Assembly: GCA_963402885.1 (NCBI GenBank) | Contig: OY727103.1 | Span: 14,348,085-14,412,084 of the forward strand | Direction of reading: 5' to 3' | Length of the DNA stretch: 64,000 nt | Source of the DNA: Antedon bifida | Taxonomy: Eukaryota; Echinodermata; Crinoidea; Comatulida; Antedonidae | Shown here: positions 47,961 to 58,994 of the stretch, piece by piece | Position numbering within the stretch: the stretch's first letter is position 1 | How the letters are laid out: each line of letters starts with the position of its first letter | Translations under genes and position numbers: made by a program | Notes under the pieces: generated by a model | Seen by the model: only the letters and a program-made list of their open reading frames with translations | The model's database searches: none | Told to the model about the DNA's origin: nothing

Positions 47961-50900
47961 TATTTATATAAAGGAGAAAGTTAGATATTATATTATTTCT
48001 TTTCGATCATACAATGATAATTTTAAAATTAATTAAATCCTAAGAAGTCATACTACTGATTCAAAATAGTGACTGACTTACACCCTGTGGTCAAGACTTG
48101 CTCTTATGCTTATTTCCTCCAACATACAGAGTACATAGGACTATTTTTATTCATAACTGTTGAATTGCATCCCAATACACAGTACCTATTGGTATTACAG
48201 TATAACTAAAAATACAAAGGCAACTAACACAGATAGTTCCATATATACAGTACTCTCTTATAAATAGATGTATCTCTCCAATCTACTCCCAACTACCTAA
48301 TCTAATAATAGTACTATTAGCATACTACTATACACTTTGTAGACAAGAAGTAAGTTGTATACACCTAGAGGACTTATGGTAGTACAGTCGAACGCCCTCT
48401 CACTGGCCCGGTCAACATAATCTATACCTAAATTATTGCAGTAATTAAAGTACATTATTACAGAGATTTTTTTTTTGTTGCAGAAATCAAAGTTATGTGT
48501 ATAGAAAGCAGTACTCGTATTAAAAACTAAGCAGGTTGTACTCTTGAACGCAAACTGGCAGGATATTTTGAATATTTTTTATTGTTGAAATGAATGGAAT
48601 CCTAACTTCATTTTCTACGAACTGGAGACGAAGACATATTATGACCCTTAAATTATTTAAATTTATTTGAATAGACCTCCATGTAAATTCATTAAAGGCT
48701 ACATGATTGTTTTATATTTTAATATTTGATACTAATAGTAGAAAATTATTGTGTATAATGAGGACTAAGAATCTGATATTCACTTGCATTCTCATCTTTT
48801 TAAAATTTTATTTATAATGCTGGTAATGAGTTTAAAATTTAATTATATTGACTAGTTTTGATAATAATTATGTCCTTATAAATTCATTTACATTTCTTTT
48901 GTGTAATATAGTTCATATATTATGTATTAAATAAATTGGTAAGGCCCTGTACTGTTATTATTTAAGGAAAGTTTATATACACTTATTTTATGCCTACCAA
49001 TATTAGTATAATTGTTTATATAAATATTTTGTCTAATTGCCTTGATTTTTTGTATAGGCCAATGGCATCAATGTTTTTCTCAAAGCAAATTAGCCTAATA
49101 ATGCCACATTTAGACACATGATTCATTGATTTCTGATATTCTGTACTTGTGTATGCATTACTAAAATAACCTAGTAGTTAATATATTTCATTTGTAATGT
49201 ATGTATAAACATTCATTTTTTTTTCACATTTTTAAATTTAAACATTATTACAATACCTACCTTTCTGATATTGTTACTATTGTATGATATTTTTTGAGGC
49301 AGATTGTTTTCAATAAAAAAAAATTTTAACAAACAATTATTTTGACTTATACTGTACTATGTTAGTTCAGGAGATGAAGTGTGTGTGGGCAGAATCTGGT
49401 GTGAGATGTATATTTGTCACTTTAAGACCTAAATTAGATGTTTTCTGAAGAAAAGAAGTAAAAGGATACGCTTTCAAACAACTCCAAGAAGATTCACACA
49501 AAAATAATTACTTTCCAATAAAATAGTATAACAGTGTATATTACAGTACATTGAATAAACTCGAGCGGAAAAATAACGCACATAAAAAAACATTCATTTT
49601 CTTGTCGAAAGGTGCCCTCTCTAGTTTTCTATTAATTTATTAATAATTATTATTAATTAATGAGTAATATGAACATATTTTTAACATTCAATGCTGGAAA
49701 CTGGTTCTACTCCTAACAAAGTTTCATACCTCCAAATTTCATCAACGTATTCAAAGCACTTAAATAAATATCATTTAACATTACAAATCCAGGTTTTGAT
49801 AGAATTTTGCTTAAAAACATATACAAAAAACATCGATAAAAAATACTTTTCGTATTCAAAAACATTTGATACTTGGTATAAATGTTCAATATAGGTTGCT
49901 CCATCCATATTGCAAAAAAAAAATAACTATCAAGCCATATCACTGATTTTTTAAATTTACGTTTTTACAAAATGTACACTTATGAAAGACTATACAATTC
50001 CAACTCATTTTTTTCAAGCTAATAACTATTTTGAAAAAACAACCAACAAAAAACGTTCATGAATGCAATTTTGTTTCTGTGAATAGAGCAACCTATAGTG
50101 AACATTTATACCAAGTATCATCTGTTTTTGAATACGAAAAGTATTTTTTATCGATGTTTTTTGTATATGTTTTTAAGCAAAATTCTATCCAAAACCCGAA
50201 TTTTTTATGTTAAATGTGATATTTAATATTGAAGTGCTTTGAATACGTTGATGAAATTTGGAGGTATGAAACTTTGTTAGGAGTAGAACCAGTTTCCAGC
50301 ATTGAATGTTAAAAATATGTTCATATTACTCATTAATTAATAATAATTATTAATAAATTAATAGAAAACTATTGAGGGCACTTTTCGACAAGAATATGAG
50401 TGTTTTTTTATGTGCGTTATTTTTCCGCTCGAGTTTATTCAATGTACTGTAATATACACTGTTATACTATTTTATTGGAAAGTAATTATTTTTGTGTGAA
50501 TCTTCTTGGAATTGTTTGAAAGCGTATCCTCTTACTTCTTTTCTTCAGAAAACATCTAATTTAGGTCTTAAAGTGACAAATATACACCTCACACCACCAA
50601 CCTCCAACACACCAGATGCCCACACACATTTTATATCCTGAACTAACATAGTACAGTATAAGTCAAATTAATTGTTTTAATTTTTTTTTATTGCTGCCTC
50701 AAAATATATTATACAATAGTAACAATGAGAAAGGTAGGTATTGTAATAATTTTTAAATTTAAAAATGTGAAAAAAAACTTAATGTTTATACATACATTAC
50801 AAATGAAATATATTAACTACTTGGTTATTTTAGTAATGCATACTCAAGTACAGAATATCAGAAATCAATGAATCATGTGTTTAAATGTGGCATTATTAGG

Positions 50901-51849
50901 CTAATTTGCGTTGAGAAAAACATTGATGCCATTGGCCTATACAAAAAATCAAGGCAATTAGACAAAATATTTATATAAACAATTAATACTAAGTAGGCAT
51001 AAAATAAGTGTATATAAACTTTCCTTAAATAATAACAGTATAGGGCCTTACCAATTTATTCAATACATAATATATGAACTATATTACACAAAAGAAATAA
51101 TGATTATCAAAACTAGTCAATATAATTAAATTTTAAACTCATTACCAGCATTATAAATAAAATTTTTAAAAGATGACAATGCAAGTGAATATCAGATTCT
51201 TAGTCCTCATTATACACAATGATTTTCTACTATCACATATTAAAATATAAAACAAACATATAGCCTTTAATGAATTTACATGAAGGTCTATTCAAATAAA
51301 TTTAAATAAAAGGGTCATAATATGTCTTTGTCTCCAGTTGTTGCAAAGAAGTTAGGATTCCATTCATTTCAACAATAAAAAATATTCAAAATATCCTGCC
51401 AGTTTGCGTTCAAGAGTACAACCTGCTTAGTTTTTAATACGAGTACTGCTTTCTATACACATAACTTTGATTTCTGCAAAAACAAAAAAAAAATCTCTGT
51501 AATAATGTACTTTAATTACTGTAATAATCTAGGTATAGATTATGTTGACCGGGCCAGTGAGAGGGCGTTCGACTGTACTACCATAAGTCCTCTAGGTGTA
51601 TACAACTTACTTCTTGTCTACAAAGTGTATAGTAGTATGCTAATAGTACTATTATTAGATTAGGTAGATTGGAGAGATACATCTATTTATAAGAGAGTAC
51701 TGTATATATGGAACTATCTGTGTTAGCCGCCTTTGTATTTTTAGATATAATACCAATAGGTACTATGTATTGTATGATAAAAAAGAAATATTATAATATC
51801 TATCTTTCTCCTTTATATAAATATATTATTTTATCCAAGGGGTTGCAAA

Positions 51850-52028
51850 CACAAGTGTTCACATGTTTTGTTATGTATTGCACCTTTGTCCTGTCTTTAT
51901 GTTGTCCGTAATGTCACTGCACTAACGGGTGACCGGTAAACGAGCTTCGCTCGTTATCCATCCATATAAGTTGTTCATCTCTTATGTTCAGAAATTGAAA
52001 TGGTAAATAAACTGAAACTGAAACTGTG
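51850..52028 (+). mobile_element. LINE-like 3' tail nested in the right arm
   Basis: Inverse copy of the tail at 47750-47960, ending AATAAACTGAAACTGAAACTG-like sequence. Its presence in both arms shows that it predates the inverted duplication. Confidence 0.4.
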
Positions 52029-53396
52029 CTTATGTGGTCCAGGTTGACGAGTCAGGAATGATGGTAGTGCCAGTATACCGTGTAGTTTAGCCTCAAGGCA
52101 ATACCATGTAGCTGGAGTAGCTTGGACAAATACAGTATGATAAATTTGTGCTGTGAAAGACAAAATTGTAGAATTATAAAGAAAATATTGTAAAATATAA
52201 CAAGGAAATTATACTATAGTATAATTAAGGGGTAACCGTATAATATATAATTAATAATAATAAATGCAATGGCAATTAGGGCCTAGGTACTATTACAAAT
52301 AAATTCATATATTATTTTATTATGATAAGGAACTCTGTTTTAGAATGAGAAAAAGCCGTCCCAACCCAGATTTGAACCCAGCTATCAATAAAGCTATAAA
52401 ACAAAATAGACCATATTGTAGCCGGACTGGGTAGCGTAGACTTACTTGAGGCCTAGGCCTAGTACGATTAGCTAGAAAAAAGGATACAGGTCAACCCGTA
52501 CCCATGCCAACTCGCTCGTACCCAAATTTTGGTTTACTTATATCCAAAATTTTGGCTTACTCGTAACCATCATGGGCTGGCTGCCTAGTAGTAGTAGTAG
52601 TAGTAGCCTAGCCTAGCCTATTTAGGCAGCAGGCCCGGCCCTAGCCTACTACAACTTAAGTCTAGGCCTAGCCTAGGCTAGTACTAGTAGGCCTAGGCCT
52701 AGTAGTTAACATCATACATACGCCCTAACCCCCTAGAGCCTAGTAGTAGCTAACCTACCTAGTACTCTACTAGCTAGGCCTAAGTATTAGCAGTAGTAGT
52801 TATTGCATTAGTAGTATTATTGTATTGTAGTATTAGTTGTAGCTGTCCGGTGGTCCTTGGTCACTTGTCTAACTAGCTACGTCTAGGCTAGATTCCCTAG
52901 TAGGCCTAGGCTAGGCCTAGTACGTAGTATAGTTATTCTTCAACAGTCACACAATTCAGATTCTGCCGCTGATTGCTAGTGAACAGGGGGAGGGAGAGAA
53001 AGAGTTAGAAGAACTGAAATGAGCCGTGACGTATAATAAACATCATACAAAATAATAATATAACTAACGAATCCGTATAAAATAATAATGTTGTATGTTA
53101 TAAAGTAAGGTAAATGGGTTTAATATAATACAATTATATTATAATATAATGTATTTTATTAATAATATAATAGTAAATGTTCATAATATAATGCCAAAAC
53201 CGAATAATATAATACAAAAAGTCAATAATTTGTTACATTTTTCACATAATATATTAGAAATAGATATAATATAATGCTAAAACCAAGTAATATAATGCAA
53301 AACGTATAATTCATTACAATACAATATATAATATAATAAAAAAATGATATAATAATATAATATTTTGAATACTTCAGACAGCTGAGGCTTGCCATA

Positions 53397-53402
53397 ACCA
53401 TC
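53397..53402. repeat. Right direct repeat ACCATC of the fold-back element
   Basis: Matches 46374-46379; see the fold-back element. Confidence 0.6.
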
Positions 53403-53987
53403 TGTGTTTAGTGTATTGACATACTTTACTGACAATTATTATTTATTTATAAATAATAATTTATTTATAATATGGTTGATACGTATTTGTATATTATAAT
53501 TATTTGCAATAAAATAGGTATTTTAGATTCATAATAAAATGTACCAAGAGTGAGTAAATACAAAGATCAACAATCAACATGCACCACTCCACTTTACAAT
53601 TTACACACTGCATGTAATGCAAAGGTCTAAAAATAGGCCTATATGAACAAATAATAACTAGCACTGACAAAAATTTAATTAGGGCTACTTTATCTTTCAA
53701 ATTAAAAACTTATGTTTTATATAATATCGCATCGTTCAAGTTTTTTTTAATTGATAAAAAGACACAATATTCATTTTAAGCGATTCCTCTACATTATTAA
53801 TTATAATTTATAAACTGAATTATTGTCAGTGTTTTATTGTTTTTTTTATATAATATTAATCGTTTTTATTGATATTCAATACGCGTAGGCCTATTTACTA
53901 TATTGTTATCACTGTTGTTACTATTTATTATATGTGTGTGTATAGAGATATTATAGTGAACTATGGCTATCGACTGGTGGAGTACAA
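53403..53987. other. Host DNA between the two large elements
   Basis: About 585 bp of AT-rich sequence separates the fold-back element from the MULE-like element. No gene is seen. Confidence 0.5.
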
Positions 53988-53996
53988 GTACGGCTA
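53988..53996. repeat. Left 9-bp target-site duplication GTACGGCTA
   Basis: GTACGGCTA lies immediately outside the left terminal repeat and is repeated exactly, in the same orientation, at 58986-58994 immediately outside the right one. Confidence 0.88.
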
Positions 53997-54079
53997 GCGT
54001 ATTTTTTTTTTCCAGGACGAACGTGGGCAATTTACATAAATGGGCGTGGCTTAACCTCCAAAATACTCTCGCGCATGCG
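53997..54079 (+). repeat. Left terminal inverted repeat (83 bp)
   Basis: Contains a T10 run, a GC-box-like TGGGCGTGGC and CTCGCGCATGCG. With the next base the left copy reads GCGCATGCGC (54071-54080), an NRF1-type site. It lies 47 bp before the ATG of the internal gene and so probably supplies its promoter. Confidence 0.9.
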
Positions 54080-54126
54080 CGAATTTTCTAAAAAAAGTTT
54101 TACTTTCTAGTAGAGAGAGTATAGAG

Positions 54127-55210
54127 ATGGCGAGTTGTTTATCTGGGAATGCTTGCCCTGATCTAAAACTCGATACATGTCCTCGATTGCAGGTAAATTT
54201 TATCTCATCTTGTTTGAATGATGCATTGTTTTTCATGGGAGCTTATTAAGTTATTTTTTGACCCAAAATGTTCAACGAATTTCACAAAAAATGCAGTAGA
54301 ATTGGTCTCACACAATCGATCGGTAGCCTAGTTCAGGTAGTGTGTGTAGGCTAGTGTTTGTTGTATACACAATAAATTACATGCGCGTGTACACTGTTAC
54401 TTGTTGTACAACTACCTACATAGGCCTACTCTAGTTATACTCATACATATAGACGTTGAAATGTTGTGTAAATCTCATGGTATTAAAACAATCACCCCAG
54501 TGTGTCATTCGGGCTGCAGCGTGGTCTGTGGCATACTGCTGGATCAAAGGCAATGTGTGTAATGTAAAAAATGGTTCTGAAGCAGAAATAAACAAATGAG
54601 AACAGGGTACCATATGTATAATTACATGGTATATGTAGATCTGTCCATAACCTATGACATCTTTCCCAGCCCAGTAGAGCATAGCCCTACATATTAAAAG
54701 CAAGTCATTTGCTTTTAAAAAGGACAACGTTTGGCTTGATAATGGGTTAATTACTACAAGTACAACACTTTATTTCGTCATAAACACACCCCTTTTAATA
54801 TTATTCTTTCTTTAGAGTTTTGGATTGCAACAACAGGGACAAACAAGTAAAATACATACATGTTTGTTTTCGTCATAAGATGTTGGTTGCTCTAGACCTG
54901 TATTTTGTTGAATGTTTTGAGGTCTGTCACATCACCAGCATACTGATTAAGGCCATTCTTATGCCATTAAAGCCATCTGATTATAAATTAATTTCTCTTA
55001 CAGATAATACTTCCAGAATTGCAATCAGGTCACAAGTATAAAATTTGCCACTATGAAGAAAACGGAAATTCAATGCTATGTACCATAAGGTTACCACTCA
55101 CCTCTGCTGAAGAAACACTAAGGTGGCTTAAAGAGTTTGAAGGAACTTTTTACTCAACATGGAGGACAAACAAAACATATCCAAATAGCGGACAAAAAAA
55201 TGTCTTCCGG
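54127..55210 (+). CDS. Internal gene of the MULE-like element, exons 1-2
   Basis: Exon 1 (54127-54192) encodes 22 residues beginning MASCLSGNACPDLKLDTC; exon 2 (55004-55210) adds 69 residues. The junction is phase 0 with GTAAAT/TTACAG. The product includes LPELQSGHKYKICHYEENGN, then SAEETLRWLKEFEGTFYSTW, RTNKTYPNSGQKNVFR. The W-x2-F and TW..xxTYPxSGxxxxFR pattern faintly recalls the module preceding SWIM/MULE-type transposases in invertebrates, but I do not recognise it with confidence. Exon 2 ends at CGG|GTATGT; a possible third exon is at 57026-57179 with a phase problem. It could be a transposase remnant, a captured host gene fragment or a domesticated gene. Confidence 0.55.
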
Positions 55211-55404
55211 GTATGTACAGAAATTTGTCTCGTATCGTGTGTGAAAGTTGTGACAGCTGTAAGGATATTATTTTAACTGTTGATAGTTGTCAGTATAAAT
55301 TACTACTTGGGTTTTGTTTTTGTGTTTTTGTTTTTTTTTTATCTTTTGTGGTTAACCACCACCTTTATTCATTCAATGTTTGTAAACAATTACAGAATCT
55401 CTAA

Positions 55405-56250
55405 GGGCCTGTTTCTGCTGCAACTGCTCAAAATACGGTATAAAAATACGGTATAAAATACGGTATTTTTTATACCGTATTTTTCAGTACCCCGTTTCTG
55501 CTAACAATACTTCTTGGGTGGTCGTGTTAAATTTCATCCTTTTTACCCAAATTGCCATTCATTTATTTGGTCGATAATTAAAAGTCGCAATAAAGGAAGT
55601 TTTACGCCTCACTTTCAACAGGCTAGCCCTAATGATAGAGATGTTGTGAGAGCACAGAAAACATCGTAATGGGGACAAGTAATTCGTTCCCTCCCCGAGT
55701 TATTGTCTTTTGCAATTTTGTACTGCTTTCGCAGGCTCTTCAGCTTTGAGTTTACTTGCTTTGGAGACAAGTCTATTCCGTACTCCTGCTTTATTTTTTT
55801 AGAAATGTCTTTAAAATGTGGTTGTCCCTTTTATTACCTTTTAGTTGGCCGGACATTTAACTTCCCCTCCTTCCCCACACCCCTTTTCCCCACACAGATT
55901 TATATAGTAAATACTGTGACGTCTTCGCTCCACATTTTCGCCGAATATATCTATACACGTGTGTAAAACAGCTCACAGCGACAGAAAATAAAAACACGAT
56001 GTTGACCTCATGTCGCAGGTAAAAAAATATACGGTATTTTTTATTGGCAGCAGAAAAGGGTACAAAAAATACGGTATAAATTTGTAAATACCGTATTTTA
56101 TCCACAAATTTTGTGGGGAAAATACGGTATACAAAATACGGTATTTTTTTTATGAGCGCAGTTTCTGCTGCCAAAAAAATACGGTATAAATACGGTATTC
56201 AAAAAATACCGTATAAAATACGGTATTTTCTTGGCAGCAGAAACAGGGCC
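55405..56250. mobile_element. PIF/Harbinger-type element nested in the intron
   Basis: Terminal inverted repeats GG(G/C)CCTGTTTCTGCTGC at both ends are flanked by TAA (55402-55404 and 56251-56253); 3-bp TWA duplications and GGGCCTGTTT-like ends are typical of PIF/Harbinger. Sub-terminal regions contain many copies of ATACGGTAT in both orientations, forming strong local hairpins. The centre carries a Myb/SANT-like coding relic on the minus strand. Length is 846 bp, without a transposase, so non-autonomous. It sits in the intron after exon 2 of the MULE internal gene. Confidence 0.82.
55615..55827 (-). pseudogene. Myb/SANT-like DNA-binding protein fragment of Harbinger origin
   Basis: An open minus-strand frame of about 70 codons reads GQPHFKDISKKIKQEYGIDL, SPKQVNSKLKSLRKQYKIAK, DNNSGRERITCPHYDVFCAL and ends at a stop. 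The V..KLK.LR.QYK.AKD.N.SGR....CP.YD pattern matches the Myb/SANT-like (MADF-related) DNA-binding protein that accompanies Harbinger transposases. The start and second half of a full protein are missing. Confidence 0.65.
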
Positions 56251-57025
56251 TAAGAATTTTCTACATTTTTTCGCTATTTTCTTATTTTTATCCTCTTTAA
56301 TATTAATAATAATTTTAATATTTTGGCTTATACGTAGTACCCAATGTTTTCTTAATGTATATATTTGTTTTGTCTAAAATATATGTTTATATTATTTTCT
56401 GCATATTTTTTTATGTTATCTATTACAAAATATATTGCATTAATAAAAAGTTGTTTACTTATGAAACGTTTGTTAACTTATTTATCATAATTTGTGTGTC
56501 TTTTAGTTTATATATATAGTTGTGTTGTGTTTCGTTAACAGGAATTTATCACTATCAGCTAATTTCCATAGTTTTGTTTTTGTTTTTATTAGAGGTTTTG
56601 AAGAATTATCATGAATTCGATAAAAGTTCACATTGCAGCAAGGAATTTTGTATGGTTTGATTTGGACAGGATAAAGATCTTTAATAAAATAGCTATGATA
56701 ACAAGTTCTAAATCAGATGGGCACAAATGCTGTTTTGCAATATTGTACCAAATACTCATCATCTGAAGTCTGCAAACATTACTTTACGTAATAAATATTT
56801 TCTACATACAGTATCATCAGTTTGATAATTATTGTCCTGTTTTTAATGGATGGAACCTGCCACCTCAGGGTCTATAGAAACAAGTAAAAATGCTTGAAGC
56901 ATTCCAATTTGTCCGGGCTGCTTAGTGGACGAAAACAAAAAACTTTAGCAAGTATTTATATAGTATGCAAGCGACAAAAAATGTATACCTAATTTTTGGT
57001 ATGTGTTCTCTTTTGTTGATTTTAG

Positions 57026-57179
57026 GGTATTTTACAAGGAATTCAGGACACACTATGGGGACACCGGTGGAGCAAAAATGATGCTATTCCTTGACAAAAA
57101 GGTTCAAGATTTTAATGAGAACCACAATGATGAATGTGTAAAGCTAGAGACAACCGGTGATGGCCAGACCGTCATTTAG
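57026..57179 (+). other. Candidate last exon of the MULE internal gene
   Basis: After acceptor GATTTTAG one frame reads VFYKEFRTHYGDTGGAKMML, FLDKKVQDFNENHNDECVKL, ETTGDGQTVI then stop, which looks protein-like and joins smoothly after ...NVFR. However, canonical splicing from CGG|GTATGT (55210) puts a different frame in use, ending after about 23 codons at 57092-57094. A one-base discrepancy in the GGG at 57025-57027, a different splice, or decay would explain it. Confidence 0.4.
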
Positions 57180-57392
57180 AGTTGATAGTTGACATTATTT
57201 AGAGGATTAGGTTCAGTTCATAGTTGAGGTTATTTAGAGGGTTAGGTTCAGTTCATAGCTGAGGTTATTTAGAGGGTTAGGTTCAGTTCATAGCTGAGGT
57301 TATTTAGAGAGTTTGGTTTAGTTGATAGATGAGATTATTTAGAGGGTTAGGTTCAGTTCATAGTTGAGGTTATTTACAGGGTTAGGTATACA
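57180..57392. repeat. 35-bp minisatellite, about 6 copies
   Basis: Units AGTTCATAGCTGAGGTTATT plus TAGAGGGTTAGGTTC start at 57215, 57250 and 57285, an exact 35-bp period, with diverged units on both sides. It follows directly after the candidate last exon inside the MULE-like element. Confidence 0.9.
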
Positions 57393-58902
57393 AAGCCCTT
57401 AATAAAATGATATACCAAACCAAATACTCAAGCAAGAGATTATATTTCGTCATATATGATAATATATAAATACAAATAGCAGTACTGTTTGTACTGTATA
57501 CATTGAATTCTGTAATGAAACAAAAGATACATTAGAAAATAGTAATCGTAATATTTGTATTGTTTTATTTTAACATTTCTCTTTTTCTGATTTATTAAAT
57601 TATATTTACAATTTCTTTTAAAACAGTTATAATAAAGGATGTGCAATTTGAATTTATGTGTATCTGGTTGAGTTAGTCTATTGCCATTATTAGTTAAGAA
57701 TAACATAATGCCATTGAAACTACAAACATCACTTCATAAGGTATCATTAAATAGTCACCTATTTTTCCAATATTTTTTATTTTATACCCATAACACTTTG
57801 GCCAGGAACATTAATATTATTCTTGTAAACTGGTGGTTTACAAAACATCACCTAGTTGTAAGTACACATATTGATAAACATGAAGACATTGCAGACAGTG
57901 TGACTTTCTTAGATGTCATTAAAATAGGTAGTTATTATTGCTTTAGAACAACGAAAATGAGCATAACATCATGTACGATGACCACGATTATCTTAATACC
58001 AACTAATAATAATACCTAACCCTTAAAGATGTATTGTCCCCCAACAACATAAAAAATGAAATGAATAAAATCAGCCTTTGAATAGCTCATTTTGCAGTTT
58101 TTAAATTATAGTTATTCACTTCTGTAGAAAAAAAAACCAGCAAAAATAATTATTTTACTTATACATTTTTGACATTCCAGTTCTCGGCAAAATATTTTTA
58201 ATAAACCATACTGAAAACACACACACACACTTAGATAATATTTTCATCCTAAACAGCACAATCCAAAAATATTTAAGTAAAACTTAAAAGAGGGGATCGA
58301 GTATTCTGTTGTTTCGTTGATCTGAAACTTCCCTTTGACAGCATAAATCAAAATTGTTATTAACAAAATTAAGATAAATAGGTTTAAGCAATAATACATT
58401 TCACGTAGCAACCACAACTGCTTTTCGAGCTATGTCAGAAATAGCTGCTATTATAGCAGTATTTAACCCTGGGCTTAGACTAAATACTAGCATCAGTAGC
58501 ATGCTTTTCAAGTAACAGCTATAGTGTAATATAGTGTTATGAGGTTTCTGACTTGTAATGAAGACTCTTACTCGCTTGACTGTCGTAACACATATTGTTT
58601 ATTCAATAATACTTGATAAGTATATATATTGTTTATTTAATAATACTTGATACATACTATATTACAATAGGCCTAGCAGTAACACTTAACTCTCAGACCT
58701 GAGAGCATAACGACAGTCCCACTGTCTATTTTACCAAATGGCACAACTAGCATTAACTAGCATGGTCATAGCACCAAATTAGTAAAAAAATCTGTATGTC
58801 TTAACACAGAAAAAAGCAGATACAAACATTTGTTATTTTGTACGCGATTATTTAGATCCGTGAATGGCTTTCTGTCGCCTCACAACTATTTCAGTCCAAG
58901 TA
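57393..58902. other. Right internal part of the MULE-like element, no gene seen
   Basis: Open frames up to 112 codons occur but are AT-biased and have no recognisable domain. A (CA)n run lies near 58217 and a partial duplication (ATTGTTTATT-AATAATACTTGATA) near 58594-58652. No transposase domain could be read. Confidence 0.4.
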
Positions 58903-58985
58903 CGCATGCGCGAGAGTATTTTGGAGGTTAAGCCACGCCCATTTATGTAAATTGCCCACGTTCGTCCTGGAAAAAAAAAATACGC
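58903..58985 (-). repeat. Right terminal inverted repeat (83 bp)
   Basis: Exact reverse complement of 53997-54079. It ends 151 bp upstream of the GNS start codon, so its GC-box and CGCATGCGCG motif are now in the GNS promoter region. Confidence 0.9.
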
Positions 58986-58994
58986 GTACGGCTA
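58986..58994. repeat. Right 9-bp target-site duplication GTACGGCTA
   Basis: Exact copy of 53988-53996. Confidence 0.88.

Larger units (their letters stand above)
46380..53396. mobile_element. 7.0-kb fold-back element (giant inverted repeat)
   Basis: The left arm (46380 to about 49903) and right arm (about 50083 to 53396) are inverted copies around a spacer of about 180 bp. The ends are exact inverses (TATGGCAAGCCTCAGCTG). Matched landmarks include GTCGAACGCCCTCTCACTGG at about 48386 and its complement at about 51560, the CTAGGCCTAG-rich block at 46850-47330 against 52430-52930, and the frame starting MSFTAQIYHT at 47592 (+) against 52163 (-). The arms differ by scattered substitutions and small gaps, so they are old or not under gene conversion. 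No transposase or other protein longer than 100 residues is encoded, so it is non-autonomous. The plan resembles fold-back elements (Drosophila FB/Galileo type); the superfamily is undetermined. Each arm holds a LINE-like 3' tail. Confidence 0.85.
53997..58985. mobile_element. 4,989-bp Mutator-like (MULE) DNA transposon
   Basis: Identical 83-bp terminal inverted repeats (53997-54079 and 58903-58985, starting GCGTA followed by ten T and CCAGGACG) bound the unit, and a perfect 9-bp direct repeat GTACGGCTA flanks it. Long TIRs plus a 9-bp target duplication are the hallmark of the MuDR/Mutator superfamily. Identity of both TIRs and both target copies argues for recent insertion. Inside are a short spliced gene starting at 54127, a nested PIF/Harbinger-type element (55405-56250) and a 35-bp minisatellite (57180-57392). 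I see no complete transposase with a DDE core, so it is probably non-autonomous or carries captured sequence (Pack-MULE-like). Superfamily assignment rests on structure, not on a transposase. Confidence 0.83.

Noticed and set aside
49691..50213. Short frames around the centre of the fold-back element
   Set aside because: They are the inverse copies of the arm ends, differ between the arms by stops and have no domain.
53997..54079. Inverted promoter duplication between two host genes
   Set aside because: First considered for the 83-bp inverted copies, but the exact 9-bp direct repeats outside both copies fit a transposon much better.
57180..57392. Telomere-like repeat because of GGGTTAGG words
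   Set aside because: The GGGTTAGG is only one word in a 35-bp unit; no TTAGGG tandem array is present.
57681..58019. 112-codon open frame inside the MULE-like element
   Set aside because: AT-biased composition, no domain, no splice or promoter support; a transposase would be much larger.
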